Assembly (NCBI GenBank): GCA_002257205.1
Contig: NCHM01000006.1
Coordinates: 1 to 48,691 of the forward strand
Direction: 5' to 3'
From: Rhizobiales bacterium 24-66-13
Lineage (GTDB): Bacteria > Pseudomonadota > Alphaproteobacteria > Rhizobiales > Xanthobacteraceae
Length of the DNA stretch: 48,691 nt
Below are positions 34,201 through 43,084 of the stretch, in pieces. The notes below the pieces were generated by a model. That model made no database searches. It saw nothing but the letters and a program-made list of their open reading frames with translations, and had not been told where the DNA came from. Within the stretch, counting starts at the first letter, position 1. Every line of letters begins with the position of its first letter. A program made the position numbers and the translations under genes.

Positions 34201-34427
34201 GCATTCCCGATCATGCCCGCGCCAATTTCCAGACGTTGCTGCGCGCCGCCGAGAACGGTCATCTAGCTCTGATGGAATGCGCTGATGCCGTGACAGGCGA
34301 ACCCCGCTACGTCATTTGCGCCGTAAGCCGCGATGGCGATTATCTGTTCACGCCATTCGGACACCTCGCCGACGGCAATCCCTATGAGGCCTATGTTCCG
34401 CCCGGCAGCGAGCCGGCATCCCGATAG
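34197..34427 (+). CDS. Small conserved protein, DUF6117-like
   Basis: A 76-aa protein beginning MSIPDHARANFQTLLRAAEN and containing GEPRYVICAVSRDGDYLFTP and FGHLADGNPYEAYVPP. I recall this pattern as the DUF6117 family of alphaproteobacterial plasmids and ICEs, of unknown function; the name is from memory and less sure than the gene itself. The start overlaps the previous stop. It ends just before a convergent gene on the minus strand. Confidence 0.7.
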   Translation: MSIPDHARANFQTLLRAAENGHLALMECADAVTGEPRYVICAVSRDGDYLFTPFGHLADGNPYEAYVPPGSEPASR

Positions 34428-34430
34428 CGG

Positions 34431-34790
34431 CTACCAGACGGCCACTTCCCATTGCCCGTTGACGCGCGCGAAGCCGATCGGCCGGTTTTGCGGCGTCGCG
34501 TTCGGCTTGGTCGAATCCATGACGAGCTGCGTCATGCAGGTGACACCAGGGCCGACCCCACCAGGGGAGCAGTCGCCGAGCTTCAGCGTTGCGTTGGCGA
34601 GCGACGTTCCCGTGAACAGCCGGTGGCGCCGAACCGCGTCGGTCGCCTCTGCCTCAGTCGGCTGCGCTACGCCGGCCGCCGCTGCCGGCGACGCCGCTAC
34701 CGGTAACAATGCGGGCCGCAGGGCGAACCCGGCTCCAAATCCCACCACCAGGCATCCCGCCGCGACGATGCCGACCACGCTTCCCTTCAT
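34431..34790 (-). CDS. Small exported or membrane-anchored protein, 119 aa
   Basis: No family recognised. The N-terminus MKGSVVGIVAAGCLVVGFGAG is a clear signal peptide or membrane anchor, followed by an alanine-rich linker. The C-terminal part holds two cysteines (LGDCSPGGVGPGVTCMTQLV) that could form a disulfide in the periplasm, and ends RPIGFARVNGQWEVAVW. AGGAAGGAAG precedes the ATG. It is convergent with the preceding small genes, three bases apart, and is the only minus-strand gene inside the backbone. A role at the cell envelope, for instance in transfer or exclusion, is possible but only a guess. Confidence 0.65.
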   Translation of the reverse strand: MKGSVVGIVAAGCLVVGFGAGFALRPALLPVAASPAAAAGVAQPTEAEATDAVRRHRLFTGTSLANATLKLGDCSPGGVGPGVTCMTQLVMDSTKPNATPQNRPIGFARVNGQWEVAVW

Positions 34791-34935
34791 GCCGCTGCTT
34801 CCTTCCTCTCCCGCCGCAGCGCGGCGGAAATCATCCGAGGCGCGGCGGCATCCTGCCTTTGCGTTGGATGCCGGAGTCTAGCGGGGCGCCTCGCGCGGTG
34901 GAAGGCCAAGCGATGAGCCGGGATACGGTCGCGGC

Positions 34936-35031
34936 AGAGTGAGAGGAAGGCCGGGACGGGTTTGAGCCCGTCCGGTCCGAGAGAGAGCGCCGGCGGGCAT
35001 CCCCGTTTCCGCTCTCCCGAGGACCTCTTCC
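34936..35031 (+). promoter_or_regulatory. Structured leader of the methylase/helicase gene (leader 4)
   Basis: AGAGTGAGAG opens the leader. GGACGGG (34954-34960) pairs with CCCGTCC (34967-34973) around loop tttgag, and GAGAGC (34983-34988) can pair with GCTCTC (35011-35016). The opening block and the GACGGG stem recall leaders 1 and 2, the second half leader 3. Confidence 0.45.
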
Positions 35032-38000
35032 ATGAACGCTCACACGCTAGCGTCGGCGCTGCCGATCGGTGCCGATCAGCCGACTGATGCCGCCGCCATC
35101 CATGCCGCGGCACACCTCCTTCTTCCTCACATTGAGCGCGGCGAGCGCATCGACGCCGCGATCCTGCGCACCGCCATGGAGATCACCTTCGGCGCGTCCG
35201 ACACGTCTGGCGCCTGGGACTGGAAGGCCGCCTACGAAGCCTGCGAGGCCGCCACCGTCCTCATGCTCCGCAAATACGGAAAGGCGCTTTTGCGCAAAGC
35301 CGGTTCTCCGGCCGCGGCCATTCCCCAGCTCAGCAAGATCGCGGGTTTGCTGCCCACCCACACGCGACGCTCCGAAGAGGCCCAGGCTTTCCAGCAATTC
35401 TCGACGCCGATCCCGCTCGGCTTGGCCGCGATCACGGCGGCGGCCATCACCCCCGTCGATCGCGTGCTCGAACCATCGGCCGGCACCGGCCTTCTCGCCA
35501 TCCTCGCCGAGATCGCGGGCGGCACGCTCGTCCTCAACGAACTCGCCGAGACCCGGGCTGAGATTCTCTCCTCCCTCTTTCCGGCCATCCCCGTCACCCG
35601 CTTCGACGCCGCGCAGATCGACGATCATCTCGATCCGGCGACCGTCCCGACCGTCGTGGTGATGAACCCGCCATTCTCGGTGCTCGCCAATGTCGAGGGA
35701 CGCATCGCCGACGCGGCCTATCGCCATCTCGCATCCGCGCTCGCCCGGCTCGCCGATGGCGGGCGCCTGGTCGCGATCACCGGCGCGAACTTCGGCCCGG
35801 ACATGCCGGCCTGGCGCGACGCCTTCGTTCGCCTGCAGGAGCGAGGCCGCGTCGTGTTCACCGCTGCCGTCCACGGCTCGGTCTACGCCAAGCACGGCAC
35901 GACCGTCGAAACCCGGCTGACCGTGATCGACAAGATCCCGGCCGACGATCCGCTCTCCTTTCCGGCATCCCCCGGCACGGCGCCGGACATCGCCACGCTG
36001 ATGACGTGGATCGCCGAGCATGTGCCGCCGCGCTTGGCCCTTGCGCCCGCTGTTCAGGTCATGCCGATCAGCGCTGCACCGCGCACCGTTCGCGGCTATC
36101 TCGCGCGCACCGCGGCGACATCATCGACCCGCGCGAGCCTCGCCGATCCTCAAGGCGCACCACTCGCCTATGAGACCGTCGACTGGACCCCGGCCGAGGG
36201 CGCGCGGCTCAGCGATGCGATCTACGAGCAATACGGATTGCAGACGATCCGCATTCCCGGCTCTAAGGCCCATCCCACCAAGCTCGTGCAGTCCGCCGCC
36301 ATGGCTTCGGTCGCTCCGCCGAAGCCGAGCTATCGGCCGACGCTTCCTGCGACCATCCTGAACTCGCTTTCCGATGCCCAGCTCGAAACCCTGATCTTCG
36401 CGGGCGAAGCCCATTCCGATTTTCTCGCGGGCTCCTGGACGGTCGACGACACGTTCGACGTCGTGGCGGCCGCCGCCGATGATGCCAGCGGTGTCGTCCG
36501 CTTCCGTCGCGGCTTCTTCATCGGCGACGGCACGGGCGTTGGAAAGGGGCGCGAGTCCGCCAGCATCGTGCTCGACAACTGGATGCAGGGCCGGCGCAAG
36601 GCGGTCTGGATCTCCAAATCCGACAAGCTGATCGAGGACGCGCAGCGCGACTGGTCCGCCCTCGGCATGGAGCGCCTCTTGGTCACGCCGCTCTCGCGCT
36701 TCCCGCAGGGCAAGTCGATCACGCTGCCGGAAGGCGTCCTATTTACAACCTATGCCACGCTGCGCTCCGACGACCGCGGCGAGAAGGTTTCGCGGGTCAA
36801 GCAGATCGTCGAATGGTTGGGCTCCGATTTCGACGGAGTGATCATTTTCGACGAGGCGCACGCGATGCAGAACGCCGGCGGCGGCAAGGGAGAACGCGGC
36901 GACGTCACGCCCTCGCAGCAAGGGCGCGCGGGACTGCGCCTGCAGCACGCCTTGCCCAATGCGCGTGTCGTCTATGTCTCGGCGACCGGCGCCACCACGG
37001 TCCAGAACCTTGCCTATGCGCAGCGGCTGGGCCTGTGGGGTGGCGACGATTTCCCCTTTCCGACCCGGGCGGAGTTCGTCGAGGCGATCGAGGCCGGCGG
37101 CGTCGCGGCGATGGAGGTGCTGGCCCGCGACCTGCGCGCGCTCGGTCTCTACACCGCCCGGTCGCTCTCCTTCGACGGCGTGGAATATGAGCTGGTCGAG
37201 CACGAGCTGACGCCCGAGCAGCGGCGCATCTACGATGCCTATGCCGGCGCCTTCGCCATCATCCATAACCATCTCGACGCGGCCATGCAGGCGGCAAACA
37301 TCACCGGCTCGACCGGGACGTTGAACCGCCAGGCCAAATCCGCCGCACGCTCGGCCTTCGAAAGCTGCAAGCAGCGCTTCTTCGGTCACCTGCTGACCTC
37401 AATGAAGACGCCGACGCTGATCCGCTCGATCGGGCAGGATCTGGAGGCCGGCCATTCCGCCGTCATCCAGATCGTCTCGACCGGCGAGGCCCTGATGGAA
37501 CGGCGCCTAGCCGAAGTCCCGACCGAGGAATGGAACGACATTCGCGTCGACATCACGCCGCGTGAGTACGTTCTGTCCTACCTCGAAACCGGCTTCCCGG
37601 TGCAGCTCTATGAGCCCTTCGCCGACGGCGAGGGCAACATGTCCTCCCGTCCGGTCTATCGCGATGGCCAGCCCGTCGAGAGCCGCGAGGCGGTCGCACG
37701 CCGCACCGAGCTGATCGAGAAGCTCGCCAGCCTCCCACCGGTCCCCGGCGCGCTCGACCAGATCGTCCAGCATTTCGGCGCGGACATGGTGGCCGAGGTC
37801 ACCGGCCGCTCGCGCCGCATCGTGCGCAAGGGGCAGCGCCTTGCGGTCGAGACCCGCGCGGCCTCCGCTAACCTCGCCGAGACGCAGGCCTTCATGGATG
37901 ACATGAAGCGCGTGCTCGTCTTCAGCGATGCCGGCGGCACCGGCCGCAGCTACCATGCCGAGCTGTCGGCGCGGAACACGCGGCTGCGCGTCCACTATCT

Positions 38001-39345
38001 CCTCGAACCGGGCTGGAAGGCTGACGCCGCGATCCAGGGCCTCGGCCGCACCCACCGCACCAATCAGGCGCAGCCCCCGCTGTTCCGTCCGATCGCGACC
38101 AACGTGAAGGCGGAGAAGCGCTTCCTTTCGACCATCGCGCGCCGGCTCGACACGCTGGGCGCAATCACGCGCGGCCAGCGCCAGACCGGCGGCCAAGGCC
38201 TGTTCCGGCCCGAGGACAATCTGGAGAGCCACTATGCGCGCGATGCACTGCGCCAGCTCTACATCCTGATCGTCCGCGGCAAGGTCGAGGGATGCTCGCT
38301 CCAGCGGTTCGAGGAAACGACCGGCCTGAAGCTGATGGACGACAACGGCATCAAGGACGAGCTGCCGCCGATCACGACCTTCCTCAATCGCCTTCTCGCG
38401 CTGACCATCGACCTGCAGGACATCTTGTTCGCCGCCTTCGAGCAGCTCCTGACCGCTAAGGTCGAGGGCGCGATCGCCGCCGGCATCTACGACGTCGGGC
38501 TGGAAACGCTACGCGCGGAGAGCTTCGTCGTCACCGAGCGCCAGACCATCTACACCCATCCCGGCACCGGCGCGGAAACCAGCCTGCTCACCATCCAGCA
38601 ACGCGAACGCAACCGGCCGATGACCGCCGAGGAGGCGATGGCGTGGCTCGATGATCCGGCCGCCATGCTGCTGGTCAACGAGCGTTCCCACCGCGCCGCC
38701 GTTCAGCTTCCAGCGCCATCGCTGATGCTCGACGATGGCGAGATCGAACGCCGCGTGCGGCTGATCCGGCCGATGGAGCATCATCATGCATCGCTCCGCA
38801 TGATGGACGAGAGCCATTGGATCGCCGCCAGCCGGGCCGAGTTCACCGCCGCCTGGAACGCCGAGGTCGCGGAGGTGCCGGCCTATTCCGACTCCACCAT
38901 CCACATCGTCGCCGGCCTGCTGCTGCCGATCTGGAAGCGGCTGCCCAACGAATCGAGCCGCGTCTATCGGCTCCAGACCGACGACGGGGAACGGATCATC
39001 GGCCGCCGCGTGTCGCCCGCCTGGGTCGCCAACGCCACCACGGTCGGAACGACGAGCCTGTCGGCAGGCCATGCCTATGCCGCGCTGGTCGAGGGCAAGA
39101 CGATCCTCGACCTGGCCGAAGGCCTCCAGCTCCGCCGCGTGCGCGTCATGGGCGCCGATCGCATCGAACTCTCAGGTTTCATCGACGCGATGCGTGAGCG
39201 CCTGCGCGCCTATGGTCTCTTCAGCGAGATCATCTCGTGGAAGCTCCGCTTCTTCGTGCCCGTGGGCGCGGATGGTGCGGCTATCATCGGCAAGCTGATC
39301 GGCACCTATCCGATCCAGCGCGTCGGCGAACGGGAGGCTGCGTGA
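35032..39345 (+). CDS. Methyltransferase/strawberry-notch-type helicase fusion, 1437 aa
   Basis: The largest gene in the window. Residues about 115-330 are an N6-adenine methyltransferase-like domain, with the SAM motif VLEPSAGTGLLAI at 145-157 and NPPF at 212-215. The second half is a superfamily 2 helicase of the strawberry-notch (SNO) kind: Walker A IGDGTGVGKGRES near residues 497-509, DEAHAMQN from about 607, and the C-terminal motif GRTHRTNQAQPPLFRPI. Such fusions are widespread on alphaproteobacterial plasmids and ICEs and are thought to act in anti-restriction or DNA processing during transfer; this is not proven. The toprim gene begins at its stop codon. Confidence 0.87.
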   Translation: MNAHTLASALPIGADQPTDAAAIHAAAHLLLPHIERGERIDAAILRTAMEITFGASDTSGAWDWKAAYEACEAATVLMLRKYGKALLRKAGSPAAAIPQLSKIAGLLPTHTRRSEEAQAFQQFSTPIPLGLAAITAAAITPVDRVLEPSAGTGLLAILAEIAGGTLVLNELAETRAEILSSLFPAIPVTRFDAAQIDDHLDPATVPTVVVMNPPFSVLANVEGRIADAAYRHLASALARLADGGRLVAITGANFGPDMPAWRDAFVRLQERGRVVFTAAVHGSVYAKHGTTVETRLTVIDKIPADDPLSFPASPGTAPDIATLMTWIAEHVPPRLALAPAVQVMPISAAPRTVRGYLARTAATSSTRASLADPQGAPLAYETVDWTPAEGARLSDAIYEQYGLQTIRIPGSKAHPTKLVQSAAMASVAPPKPSYRPTLPATILNSLSDAQLETLIFAGEAHSDFLAGSWTVDDTFDVVAAAADDASGVVRFRRGFFIGDGTGVGKGRESASIVLDNWMQGRRKAVWISKSDKLIEDAQRDWSALGMERLLVTPLSRFPQGKSITLPEGVLFTTYATLRSDDRGEKVSRVKQIVEWLGSDFDGVIIFDEAHAMQNAGGGKGERGDVTPSQQGRAGLRLQHALPNARVVYVSATGATTVQNLAYAQRLGLWGGDDFPFPTRAEFVEAIEAGGVAAMEVLARDLRALGLYTARSLSFDGVEYELVEHELTPEQRRIYDAYAGAFAIIHNHLDAAMQAANITGSTGTLNRQAKSAARSAFESCKQRFFGHLLTSMKTPTLIRSIGQDLEAGHSAVIQIVSTGEALMERRLAEVPTEEWNDIRVDITPREYVLSYLETGFPVQLYEPFADGEGNMSSRPVYRDGQPVESREAVARRTELIEKLASLPPVPGALDQIVQHFGADMVAEVTGRSRRIVRKGQRLAVETRAASANLAETQAFMDDMKRVLVFSDAGGTGRSYHAELSARNTRLRVHYLLEPGWKADAAIQGLGRTHRTNQAQPPLFRPIATNVKAEKRFLSTIARRLDTLGAITRGQRQTGGQGLFRPEDNLESHYARDALRQLYILIVRGKVEGCSLQRFEETTGLKLMDDNGIKDELPPITTFLNRLLALTIDLQDILFAAFEQLLTAKVEGAIAAGIYDVGLETLRAESFVVTERQTIYTHPGTGAETSLLTIQQRERNRPMTAEEAMAWLDDPAAMLLVNERSHRAAVQLPAPSLMLDDGEIERRVRLIRPMEHHHASLRMMDESHWIAASRAEFTAAWNAEVAEVPAYSDSTIHIVAGLLLPIWKRLPNESSRVYRLQTDDGERIIGRRVSPAWVANATTVGTTSLSAGHAYAALVEGKTILDLAEGLQLRRVRVMGADRIELSGFIDAMRERLRAYGLFSEIISWKLRFFVPVGADGAAIIGKLIGTYPIQRVGEREAA

Positions 39346-40382
39346 TGGTTCGTCTCGACGCATCCGATCTCGCGCAGCGTCTCGGCCGACAGGCCGAGGC
39401 GGTGTGCCGCCACTATCTCGGCAACGGCCATCGCCAGGGCAATTACTGGCAGGTCGGAGACGCCCGCAACACCAAGGGTCGCTCGATGTATGTCCGCCTC
39501 AAGGACTCGCCCAAAGGCCCCGCCGGGAAATGGACCGATGCCGCGACGGGCGAACATGGCGACCTCCTCGACGTGATCCGCGAAAGCTGCGGCCTCATCG
39601 ACTTCAAGGATGTCGCTGAAGAGGCGCGGCTGTTCCTCAGTATGCCACCACCCGAGCCGGAACCGTCCGCGTTCCAGCCTCTGGCGCCTGCACCGCATGG
39701 ATCGCCCGAAGCCGCACGGCGTCTCATCCGCATGTCACAGCCGATTGCGGGCACAATCGTCGCGGCGTATCTCCGGAAACGCGGCATTACGGATCTCCGT
39801 GGAACCGGAAATCTGCATTTCCACCCACGCTGCTATTATCGGTCTGACGAACACGCGCCGACCGAGACATGGCCGGCGATGATCGCCGCCGTCACCGATC
39901 TTGCGGGCAGGATCACCGGGGCGCATCGCACCTGGCTCGACCCTCAACGCCTGGACAAGGCGCCCCTCGACACCCCGCGCCGGGCGATGGGCGATCTCCT
40001 CGGCAACGTGGTTCGCTTTGGCGTCGGCGGCGACGTGATGGCGGCCGGCGAAGGCATCGAGACGGTCCTCTCGGTCCGACAAGTCGTCCCCAACATGCCG
40101 ATGGTGGCGGCGCTCTCCGCAGCACATCTCGCCGCCATCCTCTTCCCCGACACGCTACGGCGGCTCTACATCTTGCGCGATGACGATCCGGCCGGTGACG
40201 GAGCGCGTGACAGCCTGGTCGAACGGGCGAACGCGGCCGGGATCGAGGCGATCGTGATCTCGCCACAGCTCGGCGACTTCAACGAGGATCTCCGCGCCCT
40301 CGGCCTCGCGACGCTGCGCAGCCAGACGCGGGTGCAGCTCGGGCCGCAGGACGTCGCACGCTTCATGGCGCCGGCGGCATAG
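39345..40382 (+). CDS. Toprim-domain protein, primase-like
   Basis: A 345-aa protein starting at the ATG that overlaps the helicase stop by one base (TGATG); a GTG three bases earlier is the other option. The N-terminal 100 residues include GNYWQVGDARNTKGRSMYV and GKWTDAATGEHGDLLDVIRE, as in plasmid primase-associated domains. The toprim core is VMAAGEGIETVLSVRQVV (glutamate) and LYILRDDDPAGDGARD (the DxD acids). Toprim proteins of this kind make primers or handle DNA ends. Translational coupling to the methylase/helicase suggests joint work in element replication or transfer. Confidence 0.85.
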   Translation: MVRLDASDLAQRLGRQAEAVCRHYLGNGHRQGNYWQVGDARNTKGRSMYVRLKDSPKGPAGKWTDAATGEHGDLLDVIRESCGLIDFKDVAEEARLFLSMPPPEPEPSAFQPLAPAPHGSPEAARRLIRMSQPIAGTIVAAYLRKRGITDLRGTGNLHFHPRCYYRSDEHAPTETWPAMIAAVTDLAGRITGAHRTWLDPQRLDKAPLDTPRRAMGDLLGNVVRFGVGGDVMAAGEGIETVLSVRQVVPNMPMVAALSAAHLAAILFPDTLRRLYILRDDDPAGDGARDSLVERANAAGIEAIVISPQLGDFNEDLRALGLATLRSQTRVQLGPQDVARFMAPAA

Positions 40383-40693
40383 CCGGCAAAGAAGCTGTGG
40401 GACGGCATCGACGCCGTGTTCACGCAGATGCAGGGGATCGGAGAGGACCGCGCCTCGGCCTTCGAGAGGGCGATCGGCCCACAGGCGGGCCGGCCCGGCA
40501 ATGGCTGCGGCCGACTATTTTCCGGCGCGGCCCTAAGGGGCCGCTTTCCATCGCGAGGCAAAATAGCCGGCCTGCGCCATCCTCCGCTGACGCTCCGGCC
40601 CCTCGCTTGCGCTCCGGGTGCAGCGCCGTCCCGCCGGTGGGCTTCGTCGCCATGAAGGCCGCGACGGTCGCGGTCCAACCGACGGAGCATCCC
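40383..40693. other. Structured non-coding spacer between the toprim and DUF2493 genes
   Basis: No gene is supported in these 311 bases. The middle is rich in inverted repeats: GGCCC-acaggc-GGGCC near 40487, GCGGCCC-taag-GGGCCGC near 40526, and an outer pair GCCGACTATTTT near 40508 with AAAATAGCCGGC near 40563, which pair with one mismatch around the inner stem. GACGGAGC just before the next ATG is its ribosome site. A structured untranslated RNA or a replication/transfer site is possible. Confidence 0.45.
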
Positions 40694-41617
40694 ATGCACG
40701 AGCACGACGACTACGAACCGCACCACGAATCCTCAGCAACCGACCATGTCCTCAACGAACTGCAGCTCCACGGCTACCGGCCCTTCGCCGATGAACCAGA
40801 CCAGCGGCTTCTGCCAGACGGCAACGCGGTAGCGGGCGCGATCGCCGATATCTTCGACGCGCTGATCGTGACCTTGGAGGACTCACGCCTCGAACCCGAC
40901 CTCGACGATCTCCTCTGGTCGACCGTTAACGTCTTCCATCGCGCCGCCGAGCGGATCAACCGCGAACTCGACGATAACGAGCAGGCGCAAAAGCGCTCCC
41001 AGCGCGAACAGGACGGCAGCGAGGTGAAGTCAGTCGATCTCGAGCGCCTCACCGCCGAGGGCATGACACTGGTCGAGCGCCAGACCGCCTTCGAACTAAT
41101 GCGCGACCAGGCCGCCGAGCACTATGAACGCCAGATCGGCAAACCCTGGCTTCCGCGCTCGGGATCGAAGGTCAACCACCGCAACCTCACCTCGGCGATG
41201 ATCGACAGCCGCGACTTCCTCATGGCGAAGAAGCGCGCCGAGCAGGAGGTGCTCCTGCCGCCTGGCCCGAAGATCGCCGTCACCGGCGGGCTCGATTTCG
41301 ACAACCATCGTCTGATCTGGGCGAAGCTCGACCAGGTCCACGAGAAGCACCCCGACATGGTGCTGATCCACGGCAAATCGCCGAAGGGCGCCGAAAAGAT
41401 CGCGTCTCTCTGGGCCAAGAATCGCAATGTCCCGCAAATCGGCTTCGCACCCGACTGGACGAAGCACGGCCGGGCTGCGCCCTTCAAGCGCAACGATGAG
41501 ATGCTGCAGATCGTGCCGAAGGGCGTGCTGCACTTCCCGGGCACCGGCATCAACGACAACCTCGCCGACAAGGCCAAGAAGCTCGGCATCCCGGTCTGGA
41601 AGTTCGGCGGCGCGTAA
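40694..41617 (+). CDS. DUF2493-domain protein
   Basis: A 307-aa protein. The ATG at 40694 is preceded by CGGAGC; a longer frame back to 40397 crosses the hairpin-rich spacer and is rejected. The C-terminal 120 residues are the DUF2493 (SLOG-like Rossmann) domain: KIAVTGGLDFDNHRLIWAKL, VLIHGKSPKGAEKIASLWA, then IGFAPDWTKHGRAAPFKRND. SLOG-type domains bind nucleotides or nucleotide-derived ligands. The N-terminal part is charged and helical (NRELDDNEQAQKRSQREQD). It is a standard member of the ICE backbone in this group; the function is unknown. Confidence 0.87.
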   Translation: MHEHDDYEPHHESSATDHVLNELQLHGYRPFADEPDQRLLPDGNAVAGAIADIFDALIVTLEDSRLEPDLDDLLWSTVNVFHRAAERINRELDDNEQAQKRSQREQDGSEVKSVDLERLTAEGMTLVERQTAFELMRDQAAEHYERQIGKPWLPRSGSKVNHRNLTSAMIDSRDFLMAKKRAEQEVLLPPGPKIAVTGGLDFDNHRLIWAKLDQVHEKHPDMVLIHGKSPKGAEKIASLWAKNRNVPQIGFAPDWTKHGRAAPFKRNDEMLQIVPKGVLHFPGTGINDNLADKAKKLGIPVWKFGGA

Positions 41618-41684
41618 GCGCCGCCTCATCAATTCGCTATCCGCAATAAACCGAGCGCATGGCATAGCGTAATCCACGCCACGA

Positions 41685-42116
41685 TTGACGCCACTTCCGG
41701 TCCCCGCACGTTCGGACGCCGTACTCGCCCAGGTTCTCTTGGAAAATGCCGCCGTAAAAGTTGAAGCCGCTGAGTGGGCGGCGAGTCGCGGATTGGACAA
41801 TGAGGCCCTGCATGCGATGGCCATCGCCATCGAGCTGCTCCTGAAATCGTATCTTCTCAATGTCGCGACCAATGACGATTGGAACCGCGCGAATATCGGG
41901 CACGATCTCGCCAGGGCACTCTATTATTCGACCCAAGCCGGCTTGGCCCCACCTTCACGTGTCGAATGGGTTATCGGTTACCTCCATCCGCACTTTCAAG
42001 GTGGCGGGTTTCAGCGAGAGTCGTCGACACCATGGCCACCAGGTCTTGCATACGACGCATGTGAGGTCGGGCGTCAGCTTGTCCAAGCAATACGGCTTCA
42101 CGTTCTTCACGCTTGA
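41685..42116 (+). CDS. HEPN-like small protein, possibly N-terminally truncated
   Basis: About 143 codons from a TTG at 41685 that has no ribosome site; the next in-frame ATG is near 41818. The helical stretch EALHAMAIAIELLLKSYLLN followed by ANIGHDLARALYYS resembles HEPN domains, which act as RNases or as partners of nucleotidyltransferases. The catalytic R-x4-6-H motif is not evident, so an inactive or partner type is more likely. Base composition looks less GC-rich than the backbone on either side, which suggests cargo inserted between DUF2493 and the small proteins. The call is tentative. Confidence 0.4.
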   Translation: MTPLPVPARSDAVLAQVLLENAAVKVEAAEWAASRGLDNEALHAMAIAIELLLKSYLLNVATNDDWNRANIGHDLARALYYSTQAGLAPPSRVEWVIGYLHPHFQGGGFQRESSTPWPPGLAYDACEVGRQLVQAIRLHVLHA

Positions 42117-42296
42117 ATCGTTCCGGCTCCTCGCTCGGAGACGACCACCTCCCGCTGAATGGCGCTAATCCTTGGTCCAGCCGATGGCCTAACGCCATCA
42201 ACCCGTGAAGGGTCGGACTACGCTTACGCGTGCCGCCGCTTCGGCTCTGCCTGCGCGGTGATTGCAGCCCTCGGCCGAACACATCGGGCACCTGTC

Positions 42297-42317
42297 AGCG
42301 GGGGATGGTCCCCCGCT
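42297..42317 (+). promoter_or_regulatory. Hairpin in the leader of a 55-aa gene
   Basis: AGCGGGGGA-tgg-TCCCCCGCT is an exact 9-bp stem with a 3-base loop, 20 bases before the ATG at 42337 and just upstream of its AGGAG site. It could end upstream transcripts or limit translation of the small gene. Confidence 0.45.
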
Positions 42318-42336
42318 CCAAACAGGAGCCGGATCG

Positions 42337-42504
42337 ATGTCCTTCCCCGACGCACACGCCTTCGCCTTCAGCCTCGCCACCAGCCTGATGGTCGCCATCG
42401 TAATCTTCCGCGCCGGTGACGGCACCCTCTCGGTCACCCCTGCCACCGAATTCGACGGCGACGACTCGGAAATCGTCCACGAAATCGATCCCTTCGCCCC
42501 ATGA
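42337..42504 (+). CDS. Small hypothetical protein, 55 aa
   Basis: The ATG at 42337 has AGGAG 8 bases upstream, a better site than most genes here, which is why I accept such a short frame. The product has one hydrophobic segment near the N-terminus (FAFSLATSLMVAIVIF) and an acidic C-terminus (FDGDDSEIVHEIDPF). It looks like a single-pass inner-membrane protein. No family recognised. It lies upstream of another membrane protein gene. Confidence 0.5.
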   Translation: MSFPDAHAFAFSLATSLMVAIVIFRAGDGTLSVTPATEFDGDDSEIVHEIDPFAP

Positions 42505-42646
42505 CTGGGGCGAAGATCGCCACAGCCGCAGCGGAAACCTTGCCGGTTTCCGCTCCCGCCAGTGATCATCTTTTGCTATGCTCGGCACCGCGCCGTGGTG
42601 GTGGTGGAGGCGCAACCGTTCGAGCATTGCTTACGGAGACACCACC

Positions 42647-43084
42647 ATGATCTTTATCGGCATCCTTCTTTCCATTGCGGCGATCGGCTTCTTCTGCTGG
42701 CTGCTGTTCACACTCGCCGTCTTCGCATTGCCCTTCTTCGCGGGCGTAACCGCGGGAACGTGGGCCTACACCGGCGCCGGCTGGCTCGGCGCGATCATCG
42801 TTGGCGCACTTGCAGCCGGCCTGACCTTCGGCATCGGCCAACTTCTGCTCGTCTTCGTGCGACCGCTCTGGGCACGTATCGCCATCGCGCTGGCCTTCGT
42901 CGCGCCGGCGGCGATCGCCGGCTATCACGCCACGCATGGTATCGTGAAACACACCATGCCGTCGGAGGGCTGGCAGCTCGCCTTTTCCGTTGTTGGGGCC
43001 ATCGCTGTCGGTGTCACCGCCCTTACACGGATGGTTGCAATGGCCACACCCGGTTCGACCGGACAGGGCCTGGCGCAAGGTTGA
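42647..43084 (+). CDS. Small membrane protein, 145 aa
   Basis: Starts at the ATG at 42647 with CGGAGAC upstream; a longer frame from 42578 begins with a tryptophan run and is unlikely. About four hydrophobic segments are visible: IFIGILLSIAAIGFFCWLL, a second at FALPFFAGVTAGTWAY, LGAIIVGALAAGLTFGIG, and a last one around LAFSVVGAIAVGVTAL. No enzyme motif is present. It is probably an inner-membrane protein of the element; the function is unknown. It is separated from the DUF736 gene by a region without a clear gene. Confidence 0.65.
   Translation: MIFIGILLSIAAIGFFCWLLFTLAVFALPFFAGVTAGTWAYTGAGWLGAIIVGALAAGLTFGIGQLLLVFVRPLWARIAIALAFVAPAAIAGYHATHGIVKHTMPSEGWQLAFSVVGAIAVGVTALTRMVAMATPGSTGQGLAQG

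Noticed and set aside
40166-40726. Minus-strand frames over the toprim 3' end and the following spacer
   Set aside because: They cover inverted-repeat DNA and the antisense of toprim, with arginine-rich products and no ribosome site.
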